From positions 4,446,796 through 4,510,795 of the forward strand of contig NC_044296.2 of NCBI RefSeq assembly GCF_004027225.2: a DNA stretch of 64,000 bases, read 5' to 3'. This DNA comes from Strigops habroptila. Its lineage: Eukaryota; Chordata; Aves; Psittaciformes; Psittacidae. The notes below the pieces were generated by a model, which worked only from the letters and a program-made list of their open reading frames with translations, was not told where the DNA came from and did not search any database. A program made the position numbers and the translations under genes. Below are positions 37,804 to 51,920 of this stretch, one piece after another (the first letter of the stretch is position 1; the number at the start of each line of letters is the position of its first letter).

Positions 37804-39319
37804 ATCATCCCTATCTCCCCATCATCTGCTGAGGGGTCAGAGCCAGTGCCTTGATTGGACTCACTTGAGCGTGCAGCATTCACAAACCATTGCAAATAGA
37901 GAGGTTCTGTCAAAGCCTCTGCGCCCCCCAGGAGATCGATTCCTGCTCCGAATTGAATTACGCTGAGAGGGCAATCTAACTCTCACGGAAAGAGCCACAC
38001 AGCTCGTCTGGGTACCTGCCCTCTGCATGCACACACTGCTCTTCGGCCTGGCTTTCAGTCCAGCCCAGGGCAAAGCAGGAGAGACCCAGGGGAAAGAGGA
38101 GGTAGGAGAGGAAAGAGGGAGCTGTGAGGCTGTGAGGGATCACCCGAGGGATCCGAGGGCTGGCAGGATCCCGAGGCAGAGCCCAGGTGCTGCCCCACAG
38201 CCCCCCTCTGCCTGGCACATGCTGGAGCATCGCTCTAATGAAGACAGCCTTGGCAAAGGCGCTGGCCAAGTTTTCTTGCAGGCCAGTGGATCCTGTTCCT
38301 TATCCAATTCCTACACATGCTCCTCCTGGACCTGGCTCAGCTCTCCTAACAGTCCCAGAGCTGAAAAGGAGGAGTGAAAGCAAAGATAAAGGGACAGAGA
38401 GCAGCAGGGAGGGAAAGTGAGGGAGTGCTCTCTGGCAGGACAGAGCCTGGGAGAGGGTGGCCACAGTGGGCTGTGTGAGTGGCAGGGCTGGGCAGGAGGA
38501 AGGAAGGAGGTGACTTCATCTCATACCAGAGAGCTGACAGCCAGCAGAGGATAAAAGCCTGGGAATCCCTCGGCTCCAGCGAGGAGACCTCTCAGCTGCC
38601 AAGAGCTGTGCGGGAGATGGGGTGCCGGGGGTTGAATTGCAAGCGCAGGCTCCTGCCCTGGGTCTTTCCCACGCCAGTGAAAAACAACATCAAAAGAGTG
38701 GCACAAGCGACAGGCGGGATGGCTGGGAAGGGATCCGGCTGCCTCCCTGCCCGCCACTGCCAGGACCTGCAGGGCACTGGGGACGGGCATGGAGGGAACA
38801 TCTGCGGCTGCTGAACCGCACCATCCATCACGCACGGCTGCTGCTGGAGGCAGCGTCGGGTGCAGTGGTTGCATCCGTGCCTCTGCCTGCTCCCTTCTGC
38901 CCTCCCTTCCAGCCTCCCCAGGGCATGGTCCTTACCTCAATCCCAGGGGAAGTCTCCTGCTTGGAGGGGGGCCCTGCAGAGTCACCCCAGTCTGTCTGCA
39001 CAGCCCCTCGCTCCTCAGTGCTGAAGGAGCTAACAGGCAGTACTCACCCACTAGCCCAGTGTGGGAGACAACAGTGGTCATGCTGCATGGCTGGTGGCAT
39101 TTGGCACTGCAGGAGATGCAGGGAGAGCCTGAGCAACTTCCCTGGGAAGTTCTCTATCTGCACAACTTCTCTCTCGGCTGTTGCATCCCCTCCCTCGCAG
39201 GAGGGTTTTGCCCCACCAGGTTTAACCTCCTAAAAGAAATTTCCCCTTTTCCCCATCTCTCATTGGTTTTGTAGCTGTTACTCCAGACCCCAGCCCCAGC
39301 CTCCAACTACCATCTGGAA

Positions 39320-39520
39320 AAAACCCAACGTGATCAAAGTAATTACACCACCTCCACTTCAAACATTACATTATCAAGCTAAGCAGCTTCCCATTGAAGA
39401 CAATTAATCTGCACATAGGCACTGAAAGAAACTGTCAGCAATTAGAAGTGGAAGCACACCTTTGTAGTTAATTGGGAATATTGCACCTCTGTTACATGTT
39501 TAATTAGTTGATAAAGTGTG
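39320..39520. promoter_or_regulatory. Candidate conserved non-coding element
   Basis: TCF-like GATCAAAG is followed by TAATTAC, ACAATTAATC, TAGTTAATTG and TTTAATTAGTTG cores in unique sequence. Confidence 0.28.
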
Positions 39521-42500
39521 TCCCTTCTCAGACTTTTTTTTTTTAAAATCATACCTGAAATTCATTTTCCCACCAACTTTCTTTTCCAGTGCAAAAAAAC
39601 CCATTAAGGAAATAAACTGTGAGTAACCTGAAATGTGCTTCTGGCTCTTCCTTAGGTTGCAGCTTGCAGTGTGTACACAGGAGTTTATAGGCCTCCAAGA
39701 CACAAAGAGGAAAAGTTCTTTTATTTCAGAGCTTCTCTTCTTTTCAATTCTTAATCTGATTTTAGGACTTTGCCTCTACATTTACACCCTCGTCCCATAG
39801 ATCTCATTTTCTTCCTGTTTCCCTTGGGATTAGCAGGAGATCGAACGGGAGGGCCTGAGAGCTGAGCAGAGCTGGGCACATGCTGAAGTACATTCATTGT
39901 AACACTTATTTTACAAAGTTTCTAAATTTTATCTTTGCATAATGATGCTGCTTTGCATATCTATAGGTGCTTTCATCGCATGATCTCAGTACATTCTGCT
40001 GCCTGTTAACTAAGTCTCAAAACACCCAGGCAAGTCAATAGCAGGGCTTTATTGGGGTAGGGTTTATCTAATTTGGAGGCGGGAAGGGTAAATCCAGGCA
40101 GGGGGAGACTGCTGAGGTGTTTACAGGCGTGGGACAGCACAACAAAGCCGTACTATAGAAGCCTGGTCTTTGCAAACCCTCTGTGCAGAAACACATCACA
40201 GTCCATGTGTCACTTGGTTCAACAACTGCACATCCCTGGTTACCAAATAACCAAGCTTCAGCCTCAGTGCGGTGTTAAATGGGATGCAGCCCAACTCATG
40301 AAGGCGTGCTCAGTGCCTTTGGTACCCACAGCTCCTTCAGACCATGTTCCCCCATGGTTTCATGCCAACACACACCTCTCAGCACAGCCTGGGTCTCAAA
40401 TGCTCTGAAGATGCACAGACAGAGCGTTTCTTTGCTTGGGGGGAGGTCTTTGCTATTGTCATCCTTGGCACCACTTTTTAAGCACTTTAAAATGAAAACA
40501 TTGTTATACCCAGAAGGGCCCATTTTTCATCACCTCAGAGCAGTGTACACCAAGAATAGCTTTGCTGAAAGCTAACAAATGCACACGCTGGCTCAAGGCA
40601 AGAATCAGCCTCACAATATGTGCCTGCTTGCCATGAACAGAAAAACATCACAGTGCCCATCTCTAACCCCAACCACGATGAGTATTGCTCCCACACCATC
40701 AAGATTGAAGCATGGGTGGCGCACATGGCCCTGTCTGCCAACTCCAGCTAGCCTTGCCCCAGCTCCAAAAGAAAACACCCTGCCAAAACCCCATCACTTC
40801 AGGCAGAAAGATCCAGCCCGGAGGAATTCAACGTGCCTGCAGGACTGCTGGAACCAACTGCAACAACAAACCTGCAAGGAACTGAGCTGGCAAAGCCAAG
40901 AACACCAAGGCAGCTGCCATCCTTCTCACCACCCTTCAGAAGAAGCTTTCCTGCATTATCAAACGCCATTAATTCGTTTGGAGCATGGCTGCAAGAAGCG
41001 GACACTTGGCTGCAGATCAGCCGCTTCATTTTGTTAGCAAAGACATCCAAGTCACAACTCAGGTTTGGAGAAGGGAGGAAATATTTCCAACAGTTGAGGT
41101 GGTGGGGAAAAGAAAACAGAAAATCACTTTTCAAGTTCCCTGAAGACAGCTGCACGCCTTAAAGGGCAGGTATTTGTGTGGGTGAGTCTGTACTGGGCTC
41201 TGTCCTTGAGCAGGAGGCATTTCAGCAGCTCAGGAAGACACTTTTGGGGTTACGTCTGTGTTTGCCTCTTCTCCCATCTCCAGGTAGTAGGCACAGCTCA
41301 TCAAACACTCCGCCTTCTGAGGATGGAAGCAGATGAGAGATCACAGAAACTACCAGTAACATGAGGTCATTGCAATTTCAAGCCAGCAGCAGCACAAGCT
41401 GCTCAGTGTAGTGGTGATATCATTGAGTTCTGTCGGCTGAAATTCAAACTGTTGAAGTCAAAGGGAGGGTATCGACTGGGCTTTGGATCAGCCTGTGAAG
41501 CACATGGAGCGTGTGGGCGCTTTCTCTTTCTGCCAGGGACAATCCAAGCAAAACTCAACCTCCTTCCTTTTGCTGAAAGAAAGCGTCAACAGAAGACTGA
41601 AATTTTGGCCTGAAAAGGAGCCAAGTGCTGCTGAAAGCTGGCCTGTGGGCCTTGCACCGAGGATAATGAGAATGACTGAAGTGCCTTTGAAAAGCGCCTT
41701 GATATTGTGTCATCTTAGGTCCTGCTGTAACACAGGGATGCAGGAACAGCCAGATTCTGAGCAGGGCAAGTCTCCCATGCTGACCATGAGGTTGCAGTCT
41801 AGTCCTCCCCAATGGCTGGGCATCTTGGGCCTTTGCAATGCAGCACCAGGCTTGTTCTCTTGCCCTGAGTCTCGGCAGCAGATGCAGGTGGTCAGGCTGC
41901 TCTGGGAGCTGTGCTGGGTACCCAGGGCTAGGGAGCAGGAGAGATGCAACAGTGGGAGGAAGAGGAGGGTCTCCGATCTCATAAAAACCATCCTCAAAAG
42001 GACCCCCACTATGTATTGGATCCCCAGCCAGACCCTGACACACCACCCCTGAGGAATGAATGGCATACACCCCGTTTCTTCCCGTCACGCGTCTCTTGTA
42101 TGCAAGCAGAAAGTAGGTATTTGAGACATCCCTTGGTCAGTCCATCTCCGACAGCCCATGGAAAACCCCAGCAAAACCCCACCTATCAAACCAAACCCCT
42201 TTTTGAAAGTTATAGCATAATCTGCTCAAAGGAAAATTTCCATCTTGTCCCCTTCTTTAGCTTGTGTCCTAAAGCAGGAGGACTTAATCTCAATTCCAAC
42301 ACCCAGAGATGCTTTTAAATCCTTGCTTTGTAGCTCTGGCCGCTCTGGTAACTTCCTATGATAAAGGGAAATCTCTCTGCTGGAGAACCGCACAAAACAG
42401 CTTGCCCAAGAGGCAGCCACACATTCGGTGCTTGACCTGCTTTTCTCACAACCTGAAAAGACCCACACGAGGAGCAAACCTGGCACATGGTGACAGTCCC

Positions 42501-44439
42501 CACAGCAGCATGCTGGGTATGTGCTGGTAGCTGCCTCAGTGCAATTTGGCTGCAGAGGAATGCCAGGGGAAGAGCCCACTGTGCCAAGAGGGTGCAGGGG
42601 GAGGAAAATAAAAGGCTTTCGTATTCTGCTATCAATTTTGTTTTCCTCGCCGGCTGAATCGTCTTGCCAGCCCACCCGTGGCAGGCAGCTCAACCCCACC
42701 GTGTGTTGGTTTCAGGCAAACAGCTGGGACATGTGTGCAGGTTTTATGCACCAGCATATCTGGGGGGTTGCCAACCACTGACTGTATCCTTGTTTCTCCC
42801 CTCTTTGAAGGAAGGGTTTTCCATGGCACAGAAATGAGAGCAAGGAGACCAGATGCTCAGGGACACCCTGGAAGGCTCCAGGGCCAGGTTTCACTTGTTG
42901 CTTCAAGGCATCTGTTGTATGGGGTGGCCATTTTTGGATGTAGGGCGCTGGGGGCTGTCATCTGGGGGTGCTGAGCACTTCTGAAACCCGGAAAAGTGTT
43001 TGGCCTGGGGAAGTGAAGGTGGGGAGCAGAGCAGATCCCCTGTCCACATTCATCAGTGAACACTGCAGGAGATGAGGGTGGTAAATAAATGCAAGCTGGG
43101 AACACAAAAACATCCCTACCTCAGAGCACAGCCCAAGAACTTTGGACCAGGATGCCCATGGGAATAAAATGTGACCAAAATCTTAAGCACTGTAGGATGA
43201 AGCATGGTTTCTGAAAGAGGGTTATGAAGCCAGAAGCTCATGACCACAGGGGCTGTGTTCAATGACTCAGTCGCTTCTGTCCCGCATCATCAAACAGCAG
43301 CATCTGTTTGCGTCCTGTAGCCTCAGTAAAGAATTCCCTGTTTTTATATGTTAGCACTGTCATGTCCTGCCTTGCACACCAGCGCTGATACAGCCACAGG
43401 GCACAGTATTCATTCTTTCTTAAGCTGGTGTGACGTTCTCCTTATAGCAACCCACTGTCGGCTCCTCTGGGCTGTGCAGCACTCGCCTTCCCTGCTGCAG
43501 ATGGAGGTAGGTGACTCCTTGTCCCGTCCCAGGGAGCTGAGAGCTGCCCGTGACAATTTGCATCCACCTCTTGCCTCTTGCAATCTGGTCACATACAGAG
43601 AATTAGCAAGAGTCAGAGTGGAGAGACACGACACAAGCTTATGGAGGGTGGAGAAACAGAGATCACCAAAAGCCCAAAGGGTTTTGTTACTCTGGATGTG
43701 TCCAGCGTTGCTTTGCTGTATGATGGTGCTTGCTATGTGGATGTATCTTCACAGGATGGCGTGTTGTGGCCTGCTGAGTGCAAGAGCTTCTCTGTTCTCT
43801 GAAATACCAGTGGTAGGACCTCTTCTACCCTGCTGCAGGGACCAGAGAGCTGAGGAAGGGCCTGTTACATTTGCAGGGCTCTGCGCTGGGGAAACGTCGC
43901 CTTGGCCCCATCTGGAAGGAATTATCTGCAGAGCTGTTTGTCAGCTGCTTCCACACAGAGGATGGGCTGTGATTTTACACCACGAGCCTCCCCCAGAATA
44001 AAACCCAGACAGGCGAGGAGATTTATTACACACAAACCTCACAGGATTACAAATGCCCCATGGAAGGAGACCTGCCTGAGAGAGTGTTTTTTAACTGGCA
44101 TGCAAGAACAGAGCAGCCTCGCCAAAATTACCTTGGAGCATGGAAAATGGAGCAGAGCCCTGGCTGGATTAAACAATGGCATCAGCAAATGCCTGGTTTA
44201 AGAAAGGAGGGGGAAAGAGGAGATGAGGGCTCTGACTTGAGGACCACCCAGGAGATGAAAGAACTTGAGCTGCTGCTGAGCCTTCCAGCTTCGGCTGGTG
44301 CCTACATCAAATTCAGACACTGTGATGATCCCCCAGCCTGATCTAGTTGCAAATGACTTCAGTGGGATTCGAGATCCAAGGGAATGGGATCTGATTTCAT
44401 TCCTCCCTTCACCAAGGATGAGATTGCCTGCAAGAAACC

Positions 44440-44640
44440 GTCCCTAGAGATGACTGTATAGTATTTTCATAGATTTTTATACATCTTGTTTACCTGTTCC
44501 CAAATTGCAGGAGTCATTTTTGTTTCTTTGTTGCTAAGTTTTCCACAAAAGCTTTGCTAAAAATCAAAATTGTGTTTGAAACAGATATCGAGCATGTTTT
44601 GTTTCCTGACAACCACACGTAGGGATTCAATTTGTATATG
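44440..44640. promoter_or_regulatory. Candidate conserved non-coding element
   Basis: Unique AT-rich block with forkhead-like TTGTTTAC, TTTGTTTC and TTTGTTGC motifs. Confidence 0.22.
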
Positions 44641-47600
44641 CTTCTCGGTGAATACGGCATACTGTGATTGCTCACACATTAACTGACACAGCAGAGCTGG
44701 GCGGAAAATGGTTTTTTCTATTCCACAAGAATTTCAGAGGCTAATAGAAACACCAATGGATTTGCAAGAGACCTTGATAGTTTGTGATGCGTAAGACAAA
44801 AGGGTTTACTATTTAATTAGCCAAAATATTAGACTAAAAAGGATGCTTTAGATTTTGAAACAAGTCCATATGGAAACTTACAACTATTTCCTCCTTATCC
44901 CAGATCAAAAGGATTCCAAATGGGGAAAACAAAACCAAAAACTTTGGGAAAATGAAGGGATGACTTTGCCTCATGAATAGTCTCAGTTAAACCAAATCAG
45001 ACAGTTTCTGCTGAAGCCCAAATCAGAAGCTGCGAACCCGATACAGCCATTCTTGCAGACAGCACCACCCTGACAAAGGCTCTTCTCTCGACAGTATTGG
45101 CTTCCTTTAACAAAACAAAGTTAACTACTAATTTCCACACAGTGTGTACAGACATAGAGTAAGCTTGCCCTGCTTAGTATCCTACATGCAGGGACATAAC
45201 TCTCCCCTTGATCTTCATTAAAGGGAGAAGGGAAATTCCAATGTTTCAGAGGCTTTGTTATTATCTTGAGCACTACAGCAGCAAGTAGAGAAAGCATCTA
45301 GCAAGACGAGACAGAGGATGGGTTTTGGAGACAGGGCACAGCAGCTCAGACATGCGCTGGGTTTGCGAAGCTGTGCTAGAGAATTCCCAGCAGTCAACTT
45401 CTCATCTGCCCATCAGCACTCCTGCAGTGGGAAACTGCAGAGTCAGAAAAAACAACGGAAAAGAAAAAAAATACTCAAAACCCACACTCATTTTCGTGGT
45501 GTAAACACAGGATTTGCCTCAAACACAGAGCTGTGAACAGCTATTTTTGCAGCAAGGCAACAGGAGTCAAATTTGCTCCAGCAGTTGCCAGCTGCAGCAG
45601 GGCCGCGTGGTGCTCCGCGGTGGAGTGGGCAGCGTGCCTGGTCCCCTGCCCTGGCTGCACCATGCTGCCTGCACACCCCCCTCCCCATTTATGCACCAAC
45701 ACCCCCATTCCTTGAATTTTACACTTAAGCAGACCCTGCTCATCCAGGCACTACCCTTATCCCCCCTTAGATCTGTCTGAGCCTCAGTACACATCTGACG
45801 TGTGTGCCCATGCACCCGTCAGCTCCCTGTTGCACTCTCCCTGCCATCACTCGCATGCACATGTCTGTGGTTCAGACACATTTCTCCTCTCTGCTCCAGC
45901 ACCTTCCCCTTGCATTCGTCAACACAGAAACCTTCTGCTTCTTTGCACTCCCCCATCTGACCTCCCTTTCCGCACACACATCACCAGTAGGCAGCCATAC
46001 ACATGAGCAAACCCCGGATGCCCACCAGCACCTCTCCCCCTTCCTCTGCATCCAGCAGGGTGGCTTATGCTGCAGCAACCAGGGATGCTGAGGGCTGGTG
46101 GTGGCAGCAGGTGTGGAGGAAGAGAGAAAAGAGAGGAAAATAGGTATTTTTGAAGCAAAGTTTAGCTGCAGGGTTAAGTGGATGATGAATGAAGGCAGGT
46201 GCATGCTCAACCGCATCCCACTAGCGGAGCGTTGTGCCTCCCTGCCCACTGCAGTGCCAATGTAGCGGCTCCATCGCACTGAGTGCTGCCTCAAGCTTAC
46301 TTAAGCAATAAATTATGTTACATGCTTAACATCCTCAGCAATAACCCCCACCCACGACTTGCTCATCCTCCCTGTTTATTTTCCCCTTGTGGATGCATGG
46401 CTGGAAAACTGCTCCAGCTTCCACCTCATTCCGGGGCAGGAGGAGCCACCTCTATTCAACAAGCTGCAGAAACAGCTACAGCTCACTAACAAAAATAACA
46501 CCAACACCACCTCTTCTTGCTCCAACAAAGTTTTAGGAGCTGTGCTGATATACACCAGCCGTGGATCTGGCTGGTAGCTTGATCCATGATCTGCAATGTA
46601 TCTTGCAAATCATCAGGGAAAAAATCTGTAGTGGGTTCAGGTATGAGGTAAAAACCAGAAGGGACAGTGGCAGAGCTGCTGGAGGGGAATTGTTGTGGAC
46701 TAATGCCCCCATGTGCACTGCAAACTGCAGATGAAAAGGAGAAAGAATCTCAGAGGGCCTGATTCTCCGCCCAGTTTTAAGTGTACACCAAGAGGATTGA
46801 GCTCAGAGGACTCAATCACTTCTTTATCCAGGTATAAACAGCAAGTTTCAGTCCTGGAGATGTCCTTTCATTCCCAAAGATGGACACTTTCTCTTTGGGA
46901 CTGAGGCAAAGGGCTGACCCAGTCTCATACCTCACATCAGCCTCCACCCAGATGTACCTTGGTTAGATGCATCTGAAAGGGCAGTACATCTGCTCCTTCA
47001 TCCTGCCTGGCACTGAGCGTCCCTTGGGAGAGCAGCACAAAGGGCAGGTCCATCCGTCCTTCCTCATGATGCCGTCTGGCTCCACCAGCAGCAGTGCCCG
47101 ACACGCTCTGCAGCCAGACCTTTGCGTGCCAGATGCCCTTGTAGGCAGCTGCACGCAGGATTAAAAGCAGCATGTTCAAACCATGTACAATTACGTGCAA
47201 CTGTTTCTCCACTGCAAATAGATGGAGTAGCAATGGAGCAGCAGCTACGGTCTCGCATTAGTAATTTCCAAAGGACAGTTGCGTGGCCACTGTCCGTTAC
47301 AGCCAGGGCAAATGAAGATGGATGAAAGTGAGTTTGGGTGCTCCATATGCCTCTATTTACTGCAGGGAGGCCTGGATTATGGGAAACATTACAAGGAAAA
47401 TTTGCAAGAGGCAAAGAGTTACAGTTTCTACCTGAATCACAGGAAATCAAGCACTTCAAATAACGCATTTTTGCAGATGCAAAAGTCAAGTCATCTGAGA
47501 TTTGTCTTACCTAGTCCCACCTTTCTATCACTTTGCTGCAGTGGATCTCAGAGCACTTATCAGTCCTAATCTCCAGCTGCCCTAGATGGGAGATGAGTAG

Positions 47601-47949
47601 TTGCATTCCCACACTGCAGGAGAACCACCAATTAAATAAAACCATGCTGTAAAAACCAAAAATGGACTTGGGAAGACCATAAGCAGCTGTCTCAGAGGAA
47701 TGGGGTTCCACCAGGTGCCAGCAGCTTCACCTGGTAGCGGGGAGGAGAGCAAAACATGGAGCTAGTAAACATCAACCTCAGCATCCCAAATGAAACCCAA
47801 ACAGACAGAAGGCAAACTTCATGGGCATACTGAAAATTTGGCTTGAATTTCAAGGTCATGTAGTAAATTAGCAAGAACAGGGTGCAGGTATCCTGAGCAT
47901 GATCCCTTTCTACCCTAATCAGCATGGCCTCACACAACCATTTGTGCAA

Positions 47950-48260
47950 TTGGCTTATTTCAGAGTGACTTATAGATGCTATTGTAAGCAGAACCAGCCA
48001 ATATATTTATTTTCCTTTTGATATACAGCTACAATAGGAAGCCATGCATGAAGTTTATTAAACCTGGCTAATTTTCTATCAGTTCTGCAAAATATCGATT
48101 CTATGCTTTCAGTTATCTGGCTCAGCCTCAACCTGGAAAGCGAATCATTTAAAAACCAACTAAGGCGGCATCCAATTCGTCGGAAACAAAGCTAATCTGA
48201 GGCTGCAAAGTGTCACCGTTCTCATGGGCAGAGCCCTTTGATCGATTGAGCCAAAGACAA
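47950..48260. promoter_or_regulatory. Candidate conserved non-coding element
   Basis: Long unique stretch with CCAATATATTTATTTTCC, AATATCGATTC, AGCTAATC and CTTTGATCGATTG motifs. It ends just left of a poly-G tract. Confidence 0.28.
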
Positions 48261-48331
48261 CTGTGTTATTCAGGAGCCATTTGCAAGCTGGCAAATTAAA
48301 CAAGCTTTGGGGTTTTTTTTACTAAAAAGGC

Positions 48332-48352
48332 GGGGGGGGGGGGGAGGGGGGG
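48332..48352 (+). repeat. Poly-G tract, G13-A-G7
   Basis: Thirteen G, one A, seven G. A strong G-quadruplex candidate on the + strand. Confidence 0.9.
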
Positions 48353-51300
48353 ATGTAACAGCTTTACAGGAGCAGTAAAAACCCAAATGATTTTTTCCCC
48401 TCTGACAGAGCCAGATTCTGGGTTCTGTGGTCAGGAAAGCAGCACAGAAGGATCTGCCGTTCTCCACCCTCCCAGGACCACTGCAGGGGCTGAATCCCTT
48501 TGCTATAACAATGTTTTGATGTCTCCCTGGTGAGTCAAGAGCACAGCTGACTCTACAAGGTTACAGGGCAGAATCCTGACACACAAGAGAAACATGGAAG
48601 AGGTACCCCTGTGATGCATTAGCAGAGTCCAAGCCTCGCAGGAGGGTGGGCATCTCTGAAGAACAGGAGCTCCTGGGCACAACCCTAGGCAGACTCTTCT
48701 GAAACCAGGAGTTTTTGCAGGTATCTCGTTCTTGAGAGCACAAAGCCCTGTCCAGCAGGCAAGCCTCAAGTTTAACCCCTTACTCTGTGCCTTTTTCAGA
48801 GCATTTGCGTAGTAAAACCAGAGACAAGGAGTTTTCTATCTTTAAATCTGAAAGCTTAACTGCAATTCCGCACAAGTAAACCATTATTGTGTCCATATCG
48901 TGATGGAAACCAGCAATAAATATAAAGATGCTATCTAAACCAACATGGCAACATGTTTTACCACATCAATCTCAGGGTGCCTGCACTTGGATTAGCACAT
49001 CAGACCAGCTTTCAGCGACTTCCTTTGGTTTAAACTTAACCTGCTGCTTCTCCTGTGCCGTAGGCTGCTCGAGACCAGCTGCGAAGCATCATTGTACAAG
49101 ACAGAACATATGCACAAGTAAACAAATTAAGGCTATCTCCAAAACAACAGGCCCCTGGCTTCCTGGAAGAGCTGCAAAGAGAAACTTAATCAACAGCAGC
49201 GGGTGAAACGGTAAAGGGGAGGAGATAGACCTCTGCTAATGAAGGTGATGCTTTCAGCTTGCAAATGCTCGCTCGCAGCACGCAAGGAGGCAATGGCGGG
49301 GTCAGCACCGGCAACACGAGGAGCACACACAGCCGGCGACAGTGCTGGCTCCAAGGAAACTCTGGTTTTCACAGCACAGAGCAGCCGGTTTAAGCTCATC
49401 CAGAAAGAAAAACAAGTTGGTGAGCAGGGCACGGGCTCAGCCTTGCCCCTGCCTGTTATGGTGGGTGAGAGCTCAGCTGTCGAGGCCAGATTAGGGCCAG
49501 TATCGTGGCCTCTCCTGGGCTCCCTGCCTCCCTCCCCAGGGGCTCATTAGTGGTCTGAGGTTGCAGCAGTTAAATCAGTCGAATACCAAGGCAGTTAAAT
49601 CTCTGCACACCTCTGCGCAGATGCTTCGGCATCAGTTTAAGCCTGCCTGTCACTGGCTTCACCTTTTGTCTTTAAATGAGGATGTGCTGATGTGGAAAAA
49701 GAAAACAACAGAAAGCTTTCCCTTCACTTCCAAACTGCAGGCAGGTCCCTCTCCAGCTTCACCCTGAAGCCAAGGGTCCTTCTCTGCTAAAAACCTCTGC
49801 CTTGACCCTATGGGCCCAAGCTAAGTGCAGTTGCCTGCAGTGTATCCTCTTGGGAGCTCATGACCAGCAAAATTAAACTGCAAGAAATTTTATCACAAGA
49901 TAATGGTCATTTAGCATTGAAGAAAATCCATATTCAAAAAACCCCATATGCACACACCTGGCTGTTTGCTCCCTTTAACCTTACATTTTCATGACCAGCT
50001 AAATCTCCCTGGTTTTCCTTTTACCCTGACAGAGCAAGACCTTCAGCATACGTTCTCTTAGCAAACCTAGAAACCCTCTGAGATACCCGAGGGTCTCTCA
50101 GGCCAGTTCTTCCAGCCTCCTCTGCACACCAGCCTTGCCTTCCTTTGGCAAAGCAAGTTGCTGGAGAGACAACTTGGAGCCCCAGCTCCTCCTTACTTCG
50201 TGCCCCAGCCTTAGAGCAGAGTCTGGCACTGAAGCCTAACACAAATCCCATGTGTGATAACAAGCAGTCAGGGCATCTGACAGCTTACAGAAGAGTATTT
50301 AAAATAACTGGCTGATTTAAGACAAGTGTCTCCTTAATCCTAAGCAGTTAGAGGTTGTTTTATGTCCTAGACGACAAAGGTTTGTATAGCTAGTTTATCA
50401 TATTTTTAAAGCTGCCTTAATTTAATAGTAGAGGATCTGCTATCCATCTTAGGCAGAGCAAGAGGGAAGCTAGACCATACTTAAGTTGGAAGAAATAAGA
50501 AACGTGTAATAACCTAGATCTTATTAGTGCACAACCTAAAATCCCCTAGAAGCACATGAAAGCAATGTCTTCACTACTGTAAAACTGTTGGAAGTTCAGT
50601 GCTTTTCCCTCTTTGTGATCTCCCTCTAACTGGAAAGGCCCATATCTGGGACTGAAATGTGGAGAAGTCTGACTCTGCACAAAGGGTCAGCACCTCTGTT
50701 TGTAAAAGAGCAGCGTGGCTCTAATCTTGTTCTCTGTGCTAACCAGGAAAGCTGCAATTCTTTATTTCTGGGCAACTTCTGTGTCAACACACCCACGGGC
50801 ACACCAGGCCCAGCAAATATGGAATCAAAAGCTGAAGAGGAGCCTGTTCAGCTGCACGGCTGCATTGGCCTGGGTGGGTTCCCAATTCCCCACATCAGCA
50901 GAGGAAACCAACACCAAGCACTGCCAGGGAATACCTCAGGGAAAGTATTCCCTAATGACTGGCAATATCTGTGCAGACTCCTAAAGATCACTGCCAATCA
51001 CAGCCAGCACCCCTTCCCTCTTGTAGCACCATTTCATTTATAACCTCCACACTTAAAATCCCTACTCTTTTCTGAAAGCAGCAAGTTCTGCAGTCCTAGA
51101 AGAGACCTCTTTAGGCCATTCTCATCTCAACAAGAGAGGAAATGCCAGCCCAAGCTGTGCTTCTGGAAGCCCACAATACCTACAGTATTTCTGCTGCTCC
51201 TGGAGTCTGAATGAGCTGCGTCTTACTGCTTTTCCAACCCATGCTGGTTTTCCAAGTCCTCTTCCAAGACAAACCAGCATCAAGGATGAGCAAGGCAGCC

Positions 51301-51821
51301 ATACAAGCCTACACGGCACTTGCCAAAGGAGCCCTGTGTCACTTAGCTATTAAATCCTGACACAGGGATGTGCCAACTGTGGTCTGGCATGTAGCTCCAA
51401 AGGTGGAGAGAGGCTCCATCCACAGCAACTCAAGTGGCCTGGAAGCCCCATTCCTGCCCTGGTGGGATCTCTGCAGGAGGCTGTCAGTGCCCTTTGGTGT
51501 AGCTGTGATGAAAAAGGGGTCTCCGAAGGGCTGCACTGGCTTTGATCACATCTGAACAATGTAAGTTGTCAGGATTCTCTCCATGACTACTGGAAAAAGA
51601 CCCGTACACGTAGACAGTTGCCTTCACAAGACAGATCTGGCACATCACTGTGCCAAGCTGAAATCCAGGTCCGATTTTGGCTCCTGCAGCACAACCCCAT
51701 CTCACTCCCCAAATCCAGTAATTTTCAAATCTGGGCTTTTGTTTAGGTCTCATCACTCATCAGTGTTGGACTGCAGAAGCTAAACTCCTTGTTGTAAAGC
51801 AGAGATTCTGCTTTCCTCTGG
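48353..51821. other. Non-coding flank left of the RING genes
   Basis: Unique sequence. An upstream first exon for the first RING gene could lie here, because an acceptor-like site ends at 51910, but no donor could be chosen. Confidence 0.45.
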
Positions 51822-51920
51822 TCTTAAGCAGCTTCAATCCATCTTACTGCATTACAGAGCCCGCACCGATTGTTCTGTTGTAGTGACTAATAACAACTTG
51901 TACTTTGCAGATTACCCCAG
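51822..51920 (+). repeat. Copy A of an inverted 99-bp duplicated block, upstream of the first RING gene
   Basis: This block matches 63879-63977 in reverse complement at 81 of 99 positions with no gaps (aligned by hand). It includes a SOX-type ATTGTTCT (51869-51876) and ends with an acceptor-like TTTGCAG followed by ATTACCCCAG. It directly precedes the open frame of the first RING gene, so it may be promoter or first-exon sequence of the gene family. An old dispersed repeat is the main alternative. Confidence 0.75.

Larger units (their letters stand above)
36346..47949. other. Mostly non-coding, no gene supported
   Basis: Contains three fairly long chance frames on the + strand (38622-39233, 41483-42052, 43348-44001), none with a recognisable domain, plus the candidate elements at 39.3 and 44.5 kb. 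The 38.0-39.1 kb stretch is GC-richer than its surroundings but has no frame I can support. Confidence 0.5.

Noticed and set aside
38622..39233. 203-codon + strand frame in GC-richer DNA
   Set aside because: Begins with GTG, overlaps other long frames on both strands, low-complexity composition and no family features.
41483..42052. 189-codon + strand frame
   Set aside because: Begins with TTG and overlaps a comparable - strand frame; no recognisable domain.
43348..44001. 217-codon ATG frame on the + strand
   Set aside because: No domain or family resemblance, odd Cys/Met/Trp-rich composition and no codon-use signal that I could see. Likely chance, although a lineage-specific transcript cannot be excluded.
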